A DNA stretch of 64,000 bases, from assembly GCA_014338405.1 (NCBI GenBank), contig JTDE01000130.1, positions 171,184-235,183 on the forward strand, written 5' to 3'. Within the stretch, counting starts at the first letter, position 1, and every line of letters begins with the position of its first letter. This stretch comes from Paragonimus skrjabini miyazakii (taxonomy: Eukaryota; Platyhelminthes; Trematoda; Plagiorchiida; Troglotrematidae). The notes under the pieces are model-generated. The model saw only the letters and a list, made by a program, of their open reading frames with translations. It was not told the origin of the DNA and did not search any database. The position numbers and the translations under genes were made by a program. Below, piece after piece: positions 36,501 through 48,284 of the stretch.

Positions 36501-39500
36501 ATGGATAGATAGAAAGACAGATATATAACATGAAACAGGCATACTAATCACCCTCCTACTCAGCGCTGTTTCAAAACTAGTATGCCTAGGTGAAGTTAAC
36601 ATCCATAGCACGGCTGATTAACATTTATCTTACAGTTTCTGTGACATGTGACAGCAGCTGGATGGTTATTTTTAAATGACAGAATAAAAACTATCTATGT
36701 ATGTAGGTTTGATGATCTGAAAGCTTAACTTGTCTAAAGGTTAACAGAACAGTTACTCTGTCATTCCCAGAATATCATAAACATGTCCATTAATAATATC
36801 CAATCACGGCTGATAGTTTGAACATATTATAAGTGTTGAGAGAATCCCGCTGTAAACTCAATCTAAGTATGAAAGTCAAGAACGAATTTGTATAGTGTCC
36901 AACTCATATAAAAGTTCTTTCGTGAGGAGTGAGTGCCCCATTACTCGAACTGCTTTCCACCTTAGTATGATAGCACAAGTGCATGTTTACTGATAACAAA
37001 TCGTCAGAAGCACACGATTAGTTTCGTGTTTGTTACCACTCGTCTGTTATGAGTCACAGGTAAACTGCGACCATATATCCTATGACAGTAACAACAGGCG
37101 CTTAAATTTTCAAGTAGTCACTGAGTTACAAGTTAATTATGCCATTATTCGGTGCTGTCAACGTCAGCAGTGATGTACGGGCTCCACTGCGTTTTTGATG
37201 AACACCACAAACAGCTAATGTATAAATTGGTGATTACGTTTTGTTTGCTTCCATGAAAGCCAAAAAACTGAATGTAACGGTTTGTTAGTGACATTTTTGA
37301 GTCAATCGCTGTTTCGCATGGAGACAACAGCCGTTGCATATGTGTCTAATATGCACGTCGGTAACAAACTAGTATGAACCATGAAGAACGCAAACAGTGT
37401 CCAATTCAAATTGCTTCACGTGAACGTTTTCGCGCTTAGGTCTCTAGTATGAAAGCTTTCTTGCAGCATGTAGCTTTCGAAAAAAATACAGCTGTGAGCA
37501 AACTGCGTCTTATATTTCTTGCGTTTCTACAGATACTCACGAGCGAACGCTGACTTTAGACAGGTCATTTAATTTCCAACCGATAGGAGGCAAGGAACTG
37601 GAAAAATCTGACTTTTTCAGAAACTAAAACAATTTGCTTCAAGTTTTTTCGGAGTGGTTATATCAGCGTAAAGCAAATAAATTTTTGAGGACAGCTCATC
37701 GCACACAAAATCCTTCTGATTATAGCTGTCTATCAATTTTGAACATCAACTACTCACCCGCCCTAGTTTCCAACTTCGATGACATGGAGTCGAAAAGCGC
37801 AATCTAAAAGTATTTTGTTCACGGGAGATGCTCGAATCACTCATGTCCTGGTAAAGGGCCACTTCATACCACTTTAGCTAGCATGACCAAAGCATGAGTC
37901 GCTATAAGTTGGCTGAATTAATTCTGACAGGATGATTTAGCTCTGAGCACCCTCCCACGGTTATGGATTCATAAAGACTGAGAACCAACGGACAAACACA
38001 AGCCTTATAAAAAGCATTTGTAACTATTTATCCAAATAGGTTTTTACTGGTTTTCACGTGACTGTAACCATCTCTTTACGTGGTACCGTGTAAGATCATA
38101 CAACTGAATTATACAATGTGTCAAAAACCGGGCATAGTTTAGTAGTCAAAAACGTGAGGCTTCCAAAAGAACAATGATTGGTAAGATGCATGTGAATAAA
38201 AGCATACTGATTACAACCATATCGATACAAAACGAAAAGATGACAATGGGGTAAACTTTCAGAAAATTCATAAACAGTTATAACGAGGAGTGGCCAAAAT
38301 TGACTTTGTCAGGGGTTTACCTACGTGACTAACCAAACGCCCTCCTCATCCATTAACAGTGAGTGAATTACATGGATATGCGGATATTACAATGAGTGAG
38401 AAGATTAATTTGGGCGCAGTCAGCCTGCAGGCACGGTCGCAATCAGAATGAACTACACGACTTTATACTGCTATTTCAAGGCTAGTGTCGAGAAGTATTG
38501 ATAATAACCTGTCACATGAATGCCGCTGGATCAAGCAAGCGGATAATTTGATCGATGCTTTGTATGCCTCATCATCTGACTGTCGGTCAAACCAAAGCCA
38601 GTTTATTACAGATAACTACCGGGGTGTGGAACCTACTGCATAAACGTGACATTTTACATGGGTCAAAACCTCTCACACACTTTGCAGTATCCGTCCTGGG
38701 CCTGTTAACTCTTCCATCGCCACCGTTGGAACATTGAACTCCTGAAAATTTGTTGTACATTTCGCAGTACTCATTTCTATAAACACGTGCATTGCCTCAT
38801 GGCTTTCGATCAATAGTGCAACCCTTCTATTCGTTTTGAATGACTTGGAGATTTATTTCCTGTCTACTTGAAAAAGGCTGTGTTGAACGTACAGCACGGT
38901 CCTGATTGTCTTCCTAATCTCCTATTCTGGTTTGTCGGTGATGCTCATTCAAGCGGTAAATAATTCAGTTATTCTCCCTGTGATAAAACGACCCTGCAGA
39001 GATCAGAAATACAGTCACTGGGTCAACAAGTCAGTGCGTGCTGATATCAGCAAAGCACGACAGGCTTGTCCAAACTACACGTCTGAGACCGTTAGCCTAT
39101 CCGTTATTACGCATTTGATTCTCACAATTTTGATATGCACTTTGTCGTTAGATTTCTGTAACAACACCCGAAGAATTAATAATGAGTATTTTTTATTCAA
39201 AAGTGTAAAATATAAGTGAACCATGTTTAATGAGTAGAACATTAGTAGGAACTGCCGGGGATAATGTTGTTTAAAAGAGTAGCGTAGGAGGCCCTCTGGA
39301 AGAATGAAATTTATCGGTGGATTTATCGAACCCGTAGACAGCCGTCGCCATAAAATTTTAGCAGTTATCGTGTACATTTTCTAAGGATTTTGTTATAGGC
39401 CGCTTTGTTGCAGTTATGGAATTAACGGTTGTCGTAAACGGTTTGGAAACAGCGTCAATAGCCTAAAGCTGCTTGTTCGTTTCGTCACTATTCATAAATG

Positions 39501-40900
39501 TGATTCTTCTGATTAGGCATTCGAAAGCATAAGTTGAACTCCAGAAAAGAAAGATCTCACATAAAATACAACATAGAAACTTTGGAAATCAACAATTAAT
39601 TTGGTGGATGTTCCGAACGTCACTTGAATTTCGCAAGAGTCTACGAAAACACGGAAAATGGTCCTTGGATTTGCAAAACCTTTAACCGAAGATGCTTCAT
39701 AAAACAGACGTCTTTCATAAAAATACAATTTGTCATGTTTGAGTTTCCTCCTGTTTCCAGGAGGTCGTCAGTAACTATTGAATTAATCATCTACATATAC
39801 AGCAAATGTGGCTTTTGCTACACTATTTCTTTGTAAATATTTAAAATTGTACACAAAATACGGGTAACAACAAAAGGTGTTCTTGTGTTTACTACGGATT
39901 TCCTGAGTCGGATAATAAGAGGTGTTTAATAGCGTGACTAGCGTCGTGAATATTTTGCATACCACTCGCTTCTTATTATGTTCCAAGTTTTTAACTAGTT
40001 ATCTCTTAGTGACACGTAACGGGACAGATTTGGTAGATTACAAACGGCTCAAACGCAAAAATTTCAGGTCACAGCTCGTGCTAAACCAGCTAGCTTCGAC
40101 GCTACGTTGCTGGCAGAAATCCGGTGTTTGAAGCCGTAGCTCAGGTTGCATAGCGTTCGCCATCCCGGCGCAATCTATTTTTGCCACCAGTCCGAATACA
40201 GTTGAATCCATAAGTTTGTTCATATGAATGAACACAGAACATTCTACGTACAATAATCACCGACGGCTTGCGTACATCAACACAGTATGATTAGAGGATG
40301 ACAGTTTAAAACCAACGAAATAAAAATTGCTTTTTGTAAGACAAAATTTATAGCGCGCATTGTTGATGGTAAAACTGTTCATAAAGTCAATGAAGGAATG
40401 GAGTTAGGAAAAATGCTTTTCTCGATAACTTTTGTCAAGACACATTGTTCATCCGAATGTTAAGAAGGAAAGGACATATGGAGCAAATTTTATTGTATGC
40501 TTGTTCTTTTCTTTTGGAAGTGATCGTCAGGTAGTGGTCGGGTTTCAGCACTGTCCTCTGTGTCTGTTTTGTAAATGACGTTATGAGTACGCTAGTGGAA
40601 TTGACGGGAGTAGCCATTCTGATGTGATTCCTGCGAAGTCCGACAGATTCATTCCAGTTTGCGCTTTGATCTTCATTTGGGGATGTGGTTAAACCTATTC
40701 AAGTCGAGTACAGAGAGGCACAATCGCCAGGATTGACTCAGACGATGTCCATTGATCATGAGGACCAGCGCTTGCATCAGTTCAGATTTGAAAAAAAGGA
40801 AATTATATCGTCAAATGAAAGCGCTTTTGTGAACAATTTTTATTCTGATAATGCTTCCAGCGCATTCCAGATTTTCTTATTGTATTTCATCTTTTGGCCC
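33515..40900. other. long AT-rich stretch, nothing recognised
   Basis: About 7.4 kb. Open frames at 35,231-35,506, 35,702-35,944, 36,093-36,284, 38,555-38,737, 38,932-39,219, 39,075-39,377 and 39,513-40,253 were examined and resemble no known family. Several overlap on opposite strands, which marks them as chance. No tRNA, satellite or retroelement motif was found. Confidence 0.5.
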
Positions 40901-40904
40901 GAAG

Positions 40905-41172
40905 GTCCGTGTGTTTTTAGGTGTGACCCAACTGTTCAATATCAGGGCCTCGGCTAGATTTGAACCAGCTACAGAAACATCATGTCTCAGCGCGACAAGC
41001 GCTCTACCAGCTGAGCTACGAAGCCACGCCAGGAGCTCGAAAACTCCAAATTTGGACTCGGTTACCCACCCGCTCCACTGTTTCATATGGAATCCACCAA
41101 ATGATCTAGGGGTCGACTGTCCCGGCAGAATTTCTCAACCAGTTCACGCTGTAATCCACCGACGCCACGGTT
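40905..41172 (-). repeat. tRNA-bearing repeat, copy 4 (nearly full unit)
   Basis: On the minus strand the 5' flank matches copy 3 (GTGGATTCCATATGAAACAG, GGGTGGGTAACC and GAGTCCAAATTTGGAGTT). The tRNA-like core is 41,025 down to 40,946. The acceptor strands GGCTTCG and CGAGGCC pair in all seven positions, one as G-U, and the D arm is intact. The T-loop TTCAAAT and the rest are slightly mutated. The 3' flank continues through GGCCCTGATATTGAACAGTTGGGT. Confidence 0.75.
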
Positions 41173-41189
41173 GGGCATGCTCAACAAAT

Positions 41190-41325
41190 CAGCTGGTAGA
41201 GCGCTTGCCGCGTTGGGGCATGGTGTTTCTGTCGCTGGTTCAAATCCAGCCGAAGCCCTAACTTTTCACAGTTGGGTCTCATCTAAAATCATAAGTCTGC
41301 CAAACTACTTATTAGTTATACAGTC
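41190..41325 (+). repeat. tRNA-bearing repeat, copy 5 (5' truncated)
   Basis: This starts inside the D arm (CAGCTGGTAGAGCGCTTGCC), includes an intact T arm (GCTGG-TTCAAAT-CCAGC) and the 3' acceptor strand CGAAGCC, then the shared 3' flank to CTGCCAAACTACTTATTAGTTAT. It stands head to head with copy 4, separated by only about 15 bases, which repeats the inverted arrangement seen at 30.2-30.5 kb. Confidence 0.75.
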
Positions 41326-41329
41326 CGTT

Positions 41330-42325
41330 TGTTTTCTGTCGTTCGTTATTCCAACTTTCACTTGTCTCCATGCTTGAGCAGGTTATTTAACCCGGTATTA
41401 TCTACCTTTTGCCTAATAAAAACATCTTGCTTGAGTGGGACGTTGAATTTTGCTCTCTGCTTTTATCAGATAATGCTGACTAATCAGCAAGACGATAGAA
41501 TATCATGTTGCCAGGCCGTTAGGAGATTTCTGACTATGTCAGACTTAACGTTTGATAAGGTTTCCGAAATAAAGCGAAGCAAATCTTCCTGACGTGATTG
41601 GTGGAAGTGGTTATTAGTTTGTGAACAGATGCTTGTGGAGACTTGTTTTCTTGTAGTAGTGCATCCAGATAACTGAGTTATTTTTGCTGACTTCAAATTC
41701 AACACAATACGGAGTAAAAATTTAGTTGTCTGCCGAAGTTTTCTAGTTCGCGACGGACACTAACCTCGAATTGATGGTCAGCTAATAGCCTATAATGTTT
41801 GTGGCCCAATGGATGTTCTCCATTTTGTTTGTTGCCTTGGTATCACATAATATATCGTTTAAAAGTTAGAAGGAAACTTTTGTGTTAAGTGTCATCTGAG
41901 CCCGGGTTCACGCCTTCATTTATGCAGCAAAATATCTTTGATCGTGAATTGTTTTGTGATCATATATGCCTGAATGCTGTCAAACAGGTCAAAAGAAACT
42001 AACCCTGTTCTACTTACATGGCTGCCTACATTCTGTAATAGGGAGAAATTCTCGTTCTAATTTGACGTTTTGGCAAACTAGAGTTTTCAAAGGGGTGAGA
42101 ATAAGGTTAACCACTATTTCCTCGTCTTCTGTTGATACAGAATGCAAAATGTTCAACATTCAAAAAAGTAACCACCATGACTTACCATCATCTTCTGCTA
42201 TAGGTTTACACCATCAATAACATATTTGACAAGTTCGTATTGTGCACAGTAATTTTGATTCACGGTAAGCCTAATTAATATATCCGTTTTAATTATTTTT
42301 ATCAAGCCGTAAAATCATCCAGTTA
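41330..42325. other. No gene recognised
   Basis: Overlapping open frames on both strands at 41,329-41,705, and one at 41,966-42,220, resemble no known family and have no convincing splice context. Confidence 0.45.
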
Positions 42326-42330
42326 CGTCA

Positions 42331-42594
42331 ATGTACACCACAAAGAGTGACCAAACACTGTGTGTCTTAATTCTTGCATACACCTGTTCGGTCTTCGCTA
42401 TACTTTGTTCAAAACCAGACTATTGTTGTTACTGCGAACGGTTATCAAAGCCCAAATCTGCTATGCTTCGAAACGTTGGTTTTGCAGCCTGTGTAATTCA
42501 CAATAATTGTGACTTTTCTCTCTCCTGTTGTGGTTTTGTAGACAAAAAGTATTCAGCGTGTCCATCGTCGAAATCTCAGGATCCGTTAAATTTG
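42331..42594 (+). CDS. candidate first exon, small cysteine-rich secreted protein
   Basis: This is not a recognised family. A real ATG opens 88 codons that end exactly in phase at a donor (AATTTG|GTAAGA). The N-terminus has a charged start (MYTTKSDQ) followed by about 16 hydrophobic residues (roughly 10-25), which would serve as a signal peptide or a membrane anchor. The next 50 residues are rich in cysteine: 11 Cys in the first 77 residues, including CC and CYC groupings, a spacing seen in disulfide-rich secreted proteins. Without the splice the frame runs to 42,678. No acceptor or second exon was identified, and the frame length alone is within chance, so this rests on composition, start and donor together. 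Confidence 0.22.
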
Positions 42595-45500
42595 GTAAGA
42601 CGGGCATTGCGGAGTTTAACTAAGTCATCCTTACTCGGGCTTAATCAGCTGTTTATGTTAGGGTATTTTCCGGTTTGATATGCAACCTTCCGGATGCATC
42701 CTTTTGTCACAATGGATTTTTCCAAACGCTCTAATTTGATTCCCCTTAAAGCGGATGAATCTGTTTACTCGTTACAACTCTGACATATATAGTGCCAAGC
42801 AGTTTGTTTGAATTGATAGAACCTAAACTTTATAATGTTCCCAAAGGTTTTTCACTGGCGATTTTTTATTCCATCAGTTTATCGACGTAACCTGTTCGTC
42901 ACGATATAGATGACAGACTTCCCATGTTCAGTTATTACTTCCTCGTCAAACGTTGTGTTCAGAAGCAACAGGAAATTAGGACAGCCGTACAGGTTCCTCT
43001 GGCAAGCACGGATTTATTTCGATGTTACAGAGTAGACATGAGGTCTTTCTTAAAATCACTACGTTACTACTTTCCTAAATAGTTCAACCGTCAGTAAATG
43101 ACTTACAATGTACTAGATTTTATCGCAATCGAAATTTAGTTTATATGTTCTCAAGCCGTTGAAAAATCGAATTATTCTAGAGAACAAACACAGCAGCTGG
43201 ATAACTCAATGCTTGTTTGACAGACGTTGCATACACAGCAAGGTATATAAAAATTTCTTGCTCCAAATCTTTTCGGATAAGTCGGTCCGAGCTAGAAGAG
43301 CGGGCGTTACTGCGTCTCGCACATTTCTGACTCACTTTATCACCCTCCTTGTCCTCCGAAAAGTTTGTTACTTGTTCCCTGTCGGTTTCACCACATGCAT
43401 ACTACACAATTTTTAAATTACTCAGCCTATTGGTGTCCCAGTCAGCAGCAACCGGAGGTTGAAGACAAAGTACAATTGCATTTGATTTCAAGCATCTTTC
43501 TTGATAATCTTAGCAGTCCATTTATGGTTGATTGAAAGTCCGGAATATGACTTACTTGGATCTTTTGGCACATTGACTTGTCAGCAAGAAAACAGAAAAA
43601 AATGGTTGTGTCAATGTCTTACTTCCATTTGCACATGGATTTTATGTTTCGGAGAATGCTCATAGTTCACAGTCTGTTCTGCGACGACATTTATCCAACA
43701 AGCGACTTTGCAAGCAATGGTTCACATTCATCTTTTCGGTGACAGTGAAACATAGACATAATTTCCTCTCCATATAGATTTATTTAACCGTGTGGTTTTG
43801 TTGCACAGTTGAACAAAAAATAATTGGTCTGGTTTGCAGCACTTACCACGGCGACTGATGTACAGAAAATTCAATCGTGATCGCTGCCATTTATATGAAC
43901 TGACTGAACATCTGCTCAGCCGGGTCGAGTAAGCCAACAATTTCTCATCGTTTGTATTTTGATAATGATTGTTTACATGAGCTGCGATGATGGAGCATCA
44001 TTCGTAGCGTCATTGTTTCCCACTTCCGTTTACAGAGGACTCGTTCCAACCTCGTTAAGCTGTTTAACTCACCATAGTCCTATGAAGTTCCACAAGTGGG
44101 TTGACCATGAATTGAACATTTGAAGATCAACTAGAATATTTGAGGCGGGTTATGTTTTTATGTTGTCATTCCAGAAATTGTGTGAAAAAATGACCTTGGA
44201 AAAATTACATAAGGGGAAATTCAATGATAGAGTACCCAATCAAAAATTACTACTAAATGCCTGTTACCTATACTCTAGGAATGCTGGTTAGTTGAATAAA
44301 AACAGTTAGTCGTTTCCCTCTCAGTTACAGGTTAACATATTCTCATGTTGCATATCGTGGCTGGTACCTTTGGACCATCCAAAGCAATGATTTCTGAGGC
44401 AAACGGTACAGATGTACTCTACGGGTATACAAGTAGTTACACAATAATGCGCGCTTACCCTTAAATTCTTGGAAATCCAACCGACTATTTTAGGGATCAA
44501 TCTTCTTAATTGGTTTCTATGACTGTGGCAATTTAGGCGCTTTCAGTCTGAAGTAGGTGCATTCGTGGTCGGGACCAGAATGGTACAGAACAGCAGCAGT
44601 ACACAACGAAGCGCTTGCAGAGCACTTCTGAAAAATTAGGGAGAAAGTCTGTATCTACAGCCATTAATAAAATTGCATATTTCGGGGTAACGTTTCAAGG
44701 ATTGTGTCGTCCATGTTTCACCGAAACGTGGGCGGAGACCAAAGCATATACAATCAAATAGAACCGTGTATGAAAATCGATACACCGAACAAGCATTGCT
44801 ATTTAACAAGGGTGATGCAGGTGATAAAGGCTAGGAGATGAGGTTCCATAACTGAAGGTGAAACCGGTCGACAGCACAAACGCCATCTGTAGTTGATTTG
44901 TCAAACATTTTATATAGCCTTATGACTGTCACATCATAGTTGCTCCAGGTTCCATTTAAGTGATATACAAAAGTGGTTGGTTATCTCGGATGGGGTCATT
45001 CAGACACTGATAGTGAATCGTAATCATAGGTTGAGTGTAGAGTTTTCTTCAAATCAGTTTATGCGATTAGATTCCTCTTTGTCAGTTGAACAAAAATTTT
45101 CTTGGGACTTAGTTAAAATGTTAACGTTTAACTCGCTAGCTCTGGTTATATATGTGAAGCGATGAAACGGATCAATATTGACATTGCCGGATTAAACCTT
45201 GCCTTAGAAAGTAAACTACATTGTAAAATTGTACAAACTTCGCGTGAAAAAAATGTTTTTCAACTCTTAATTTGGCATGCGTATATTCAACATTTTCATA
45301 AGACAGGTTTGCGTACTGTGGTAGCGGACATTTCAAGAGACTGGACATAAAACAGAGTAGAATGTCACTATTCACACTGTTGCAATCTACAAAATAATAA
45401 CGACAAACCAGTGAATTGTCATGGTAATAATAAATATCAATTTCAAGTAGAATTATTGTCCATTTTGCACAGAAAAATTTGTTGGTTTTGGCAAACTTTG

Positions 45501-47158
45501 TCTGACTATCTAAGCCACCAAGTTATGGCGCGTTCCCTAGACAACTGGTTGTTAAACAGATTCGCTTGGTTGCCAACGGTGCCATTCTAAAACACGCTCG
45601 AATTCACAAATGTTTTTGAACAACTTCCATCGTCTTGCACAGGCTGCAGAAAGTTTAACAATCGCCGTCCGATAATTACTTTCTAATGTAGTTTTAGCAA
45701 TAGCCTACGGAGGCCTAAACACTGTTTGAGTGGAGAGTCTGTTTTGGTGAATTGTCCAGTGGCTATCTGCTCTTAACTAGAGTGAGATGAACACGCTATT
45801 CTTCTAACAGATAGAAACAAAGTTCTCAGCTGAGTTAACGATCATTTTTGCCCAATGTACCTGTCCAAATAGCTGTTTCTAGAAGTACATAAGTGAGAAG
45901 GTAGAGGCCAAACCCCAATATGCTCTCCGATCGGATTTTCTGACACGGTACTTTACAGACTGGACCATGTTCAGTTTATGATTAAGGGAAACATAATCCT
46001 CGAACTTTATTTCAGAACTATGGAAATTAGTACATCGACCGGTTCTAGAGAGCAACCTTGCGTTATGATCGTCAACGGCTCAACACTGGCTAAATGACAC
46101 TTTGAATAAAATACGACCACTTTTAATAAACTCCAGAATCATACATGGAGGTGGCAGCATATGCGGGGGCAGAAATTCCTAAATATCTCCATTAGACTGT
46201 GCGGTGAATAGGACGAGTATTCAAGAGACACAAAGTGGTGCTAAGAACTGAAACACAATTCACAACCGACGGCTACTGCGATGTCTACCGTTCTCGAGTT
46301 GAAGATGACTGCCAAACCGGACACTGCAGCAATTTGCAGATATATTTAGTCATAGTCAACTGTTATCTTCGCCACCTGTACACAGTATTCTTAACAAAAG
46401 AATCTCAAGCCGCAAATGTACGAAAAGGTCTCTCCCACTCGTTTTGTGAGAAAACGGTAGGCATGAATGCTGTTATGATTCCAAGCACAGAAGAACCGTA
46501 ATAACAGTGCAGTTTTGTTCCTGTATGACTATGAACCAACCGTACTTCCCCCTGAAGTACTGAATAGGATGTTGTTTGAAAAATCTTGTTAGCTAGTGCG
46601 TTTTCCACTGACAAACTCAAGAATTAACGTTAAACATTTTTTCCACAAATATCGGTATGATGTTTTTAATGTAGAGACTATTACCGCTGTAAATTTGCAG
46701 ATTGATCCGGCAGTAAAAACATGTTTGACAGTAGGTAGTTGAAAAATCAATAGTATATTTCCTTATACTGTTCGTTTTGGAATTCTGTCCAGGTCTGACA
46801 ACTTCCAATAGGTGGTCCATCATTATGTATAGAAACAGAGTTACTTCAAATTAAACGTTCACTGATTTTACTGCGTGATTTGTTTGCAGATAGCCCACTG
46901 AAATTCAACCCACAGGTTAAGTGCCTGTTTGAATTTGGCATTCTTTACTGGACTAATAAGGAAAATGTCATTAGTTCGGTGAGACACATAAATAGAGGCT
47001 TGAAAGGTCTTTAATTCATCGCGGCCAATGCTATTTTTTTAAATCACATAGCATTAAGCGCCGGTTTTTTTTCAACGGATTCCTTATACCATAGTCTGAC
47101 CCAATGACCGTTAACCGACAGCCCCAGCTATGAATGTTTTTGATTTAATGGCGGCCTA

Positions 47159-47182
47159 CTATTTCGGTAGCGACCGAAATAG
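47159..47182. repeat. perfect 10-bp hairpin with tetraloop
   Basis: CTATTTCGGT and ACCGAAATAG pair exactly around AGCG. The arms are GC-containing and uninterrupted, more than expected for a random hairpin of this size, but no neighbouring feature explains it. Confidence 0.65.
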
Positions 47183-47392
47183 CTCGCTGTAAATACGATT
47201 GTATTTTAACAAACATTACCAATTATCCAATACATTTTAGCATGTAATCTGACGCTTACAGGGATATTGTTCGCTTGTTTGATGCAAAATTATAACCTCG
47301 TCACTAACAGTAAGCACTAATTACTTTTTTATCAAGTGATCAACTCACAGTCCATTTCTTTTTTTGTCACGTGATTGCATTAGGCGAGATCA

Positions 47393-47409
47393 GATGGATG
47401 GATGGATGG
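47393..47409. repeat. GATG microsatellite
   Basis: Four GATG units in a row. Confidence 0.7.
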
Positions 47410-48152
47410 TGAGACTGCCACATTCATGTTCCCTCTAGTGATGAATGAAAACTGATCAACAGAATACAGTTTGGTTTGACACGCTTACTTCTGTTTATGA
47501 CAAATTGGACTTAACGTCAAAACGTATGCTAGTCTTGATTTTTTGTGATTTGTCACATTATAGAAACAGATTCAATTGTTTGACTAGTAGATTTAATCAA
47601 TTGTTTATCTGCATCCATTTGACTAAGTGCAGCACAAAAACAAGAATTCTGAGGTGAATGGAATGTCAGAGACAGAGGTAAATAAAGATTTACTGCAGAA
47701 ATGAATAGAAAGCAATACGTATGTTTAAGGACATGAGGAAATTTGCTTACTGTATTTAGCCACCAGTGTAATATATTTGGATATAACTAGGGTGCTATGA
47801 GCAATAAAAGTCAAAACTGGTAACGTTGGGTTCTTTGTTACGGGGAACCATGACGCCAGTTTAAAGTTGAAAGAGCTGGTAAGAGCACACAAGGGATTGA
47901 ATAGCGATCATTACGTTGTTTTGAATGGTGGGAAAGTTTTGGGCTCAGTTTGTTCATTAACGTGCCGAACTAATTAGTCACTCCAACAATCTGACAAGCT
48001 CATCCTGTGGAGTGAGTCAACGGAACTTGAGTATTCCATGAAAACATTTCTTACATACATTCCTACAGTAACATGTTTATCTGAAGAATGTTAAGTCTAA
48101 AGAAATGTGCCACGATCTTCACAATTATGTACATCTGCATGGTTTTTCCTAG

Positions 48153-48277
48153 GCACCTGTTGACAACATTGCAAGTTGCTCTCTACTTAGAACAGTTTTT
48201 CATTAGTTTTCCACTTACGACTTTAGCATATCTCGTTCAATTAAAGCTGACAATGCAAAGTTTAGTCTGTTTCTCTG
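48153..48277 (+). CDS. candidate internal exon, unknown hydrophobic peptide
   Basis: The acceptor GGTTTTTCCTAG is followed by one base completing a codon and 41 open codons, ending at a strong donor (TCTCTG|GTAAGT). The peptide is very hydrophobic (LYLEQFFISFPLTTLAYLV) and would lie in a membrane. Its phases do not fit the other candidates. AT-rich DNA often yields hydrophobic open frames, so this is weak. Confidence 0.15.
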
Positions 48278-48284
48278 GTAAGTG

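Larger units (their letters stand above)
42700..48150. other. AT-rich stretch, nothing recognised except small repeats
   Basis: Open frames at 43,159-43,416, 44,977-45,350, 46,235-46,620 and 47,445-47,657 resemble no family. A perfect hairpin at 47,159-47,182 and a short GATG microsatellite at 47,393-47,409 are listed separately. Confidence 0.5.
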
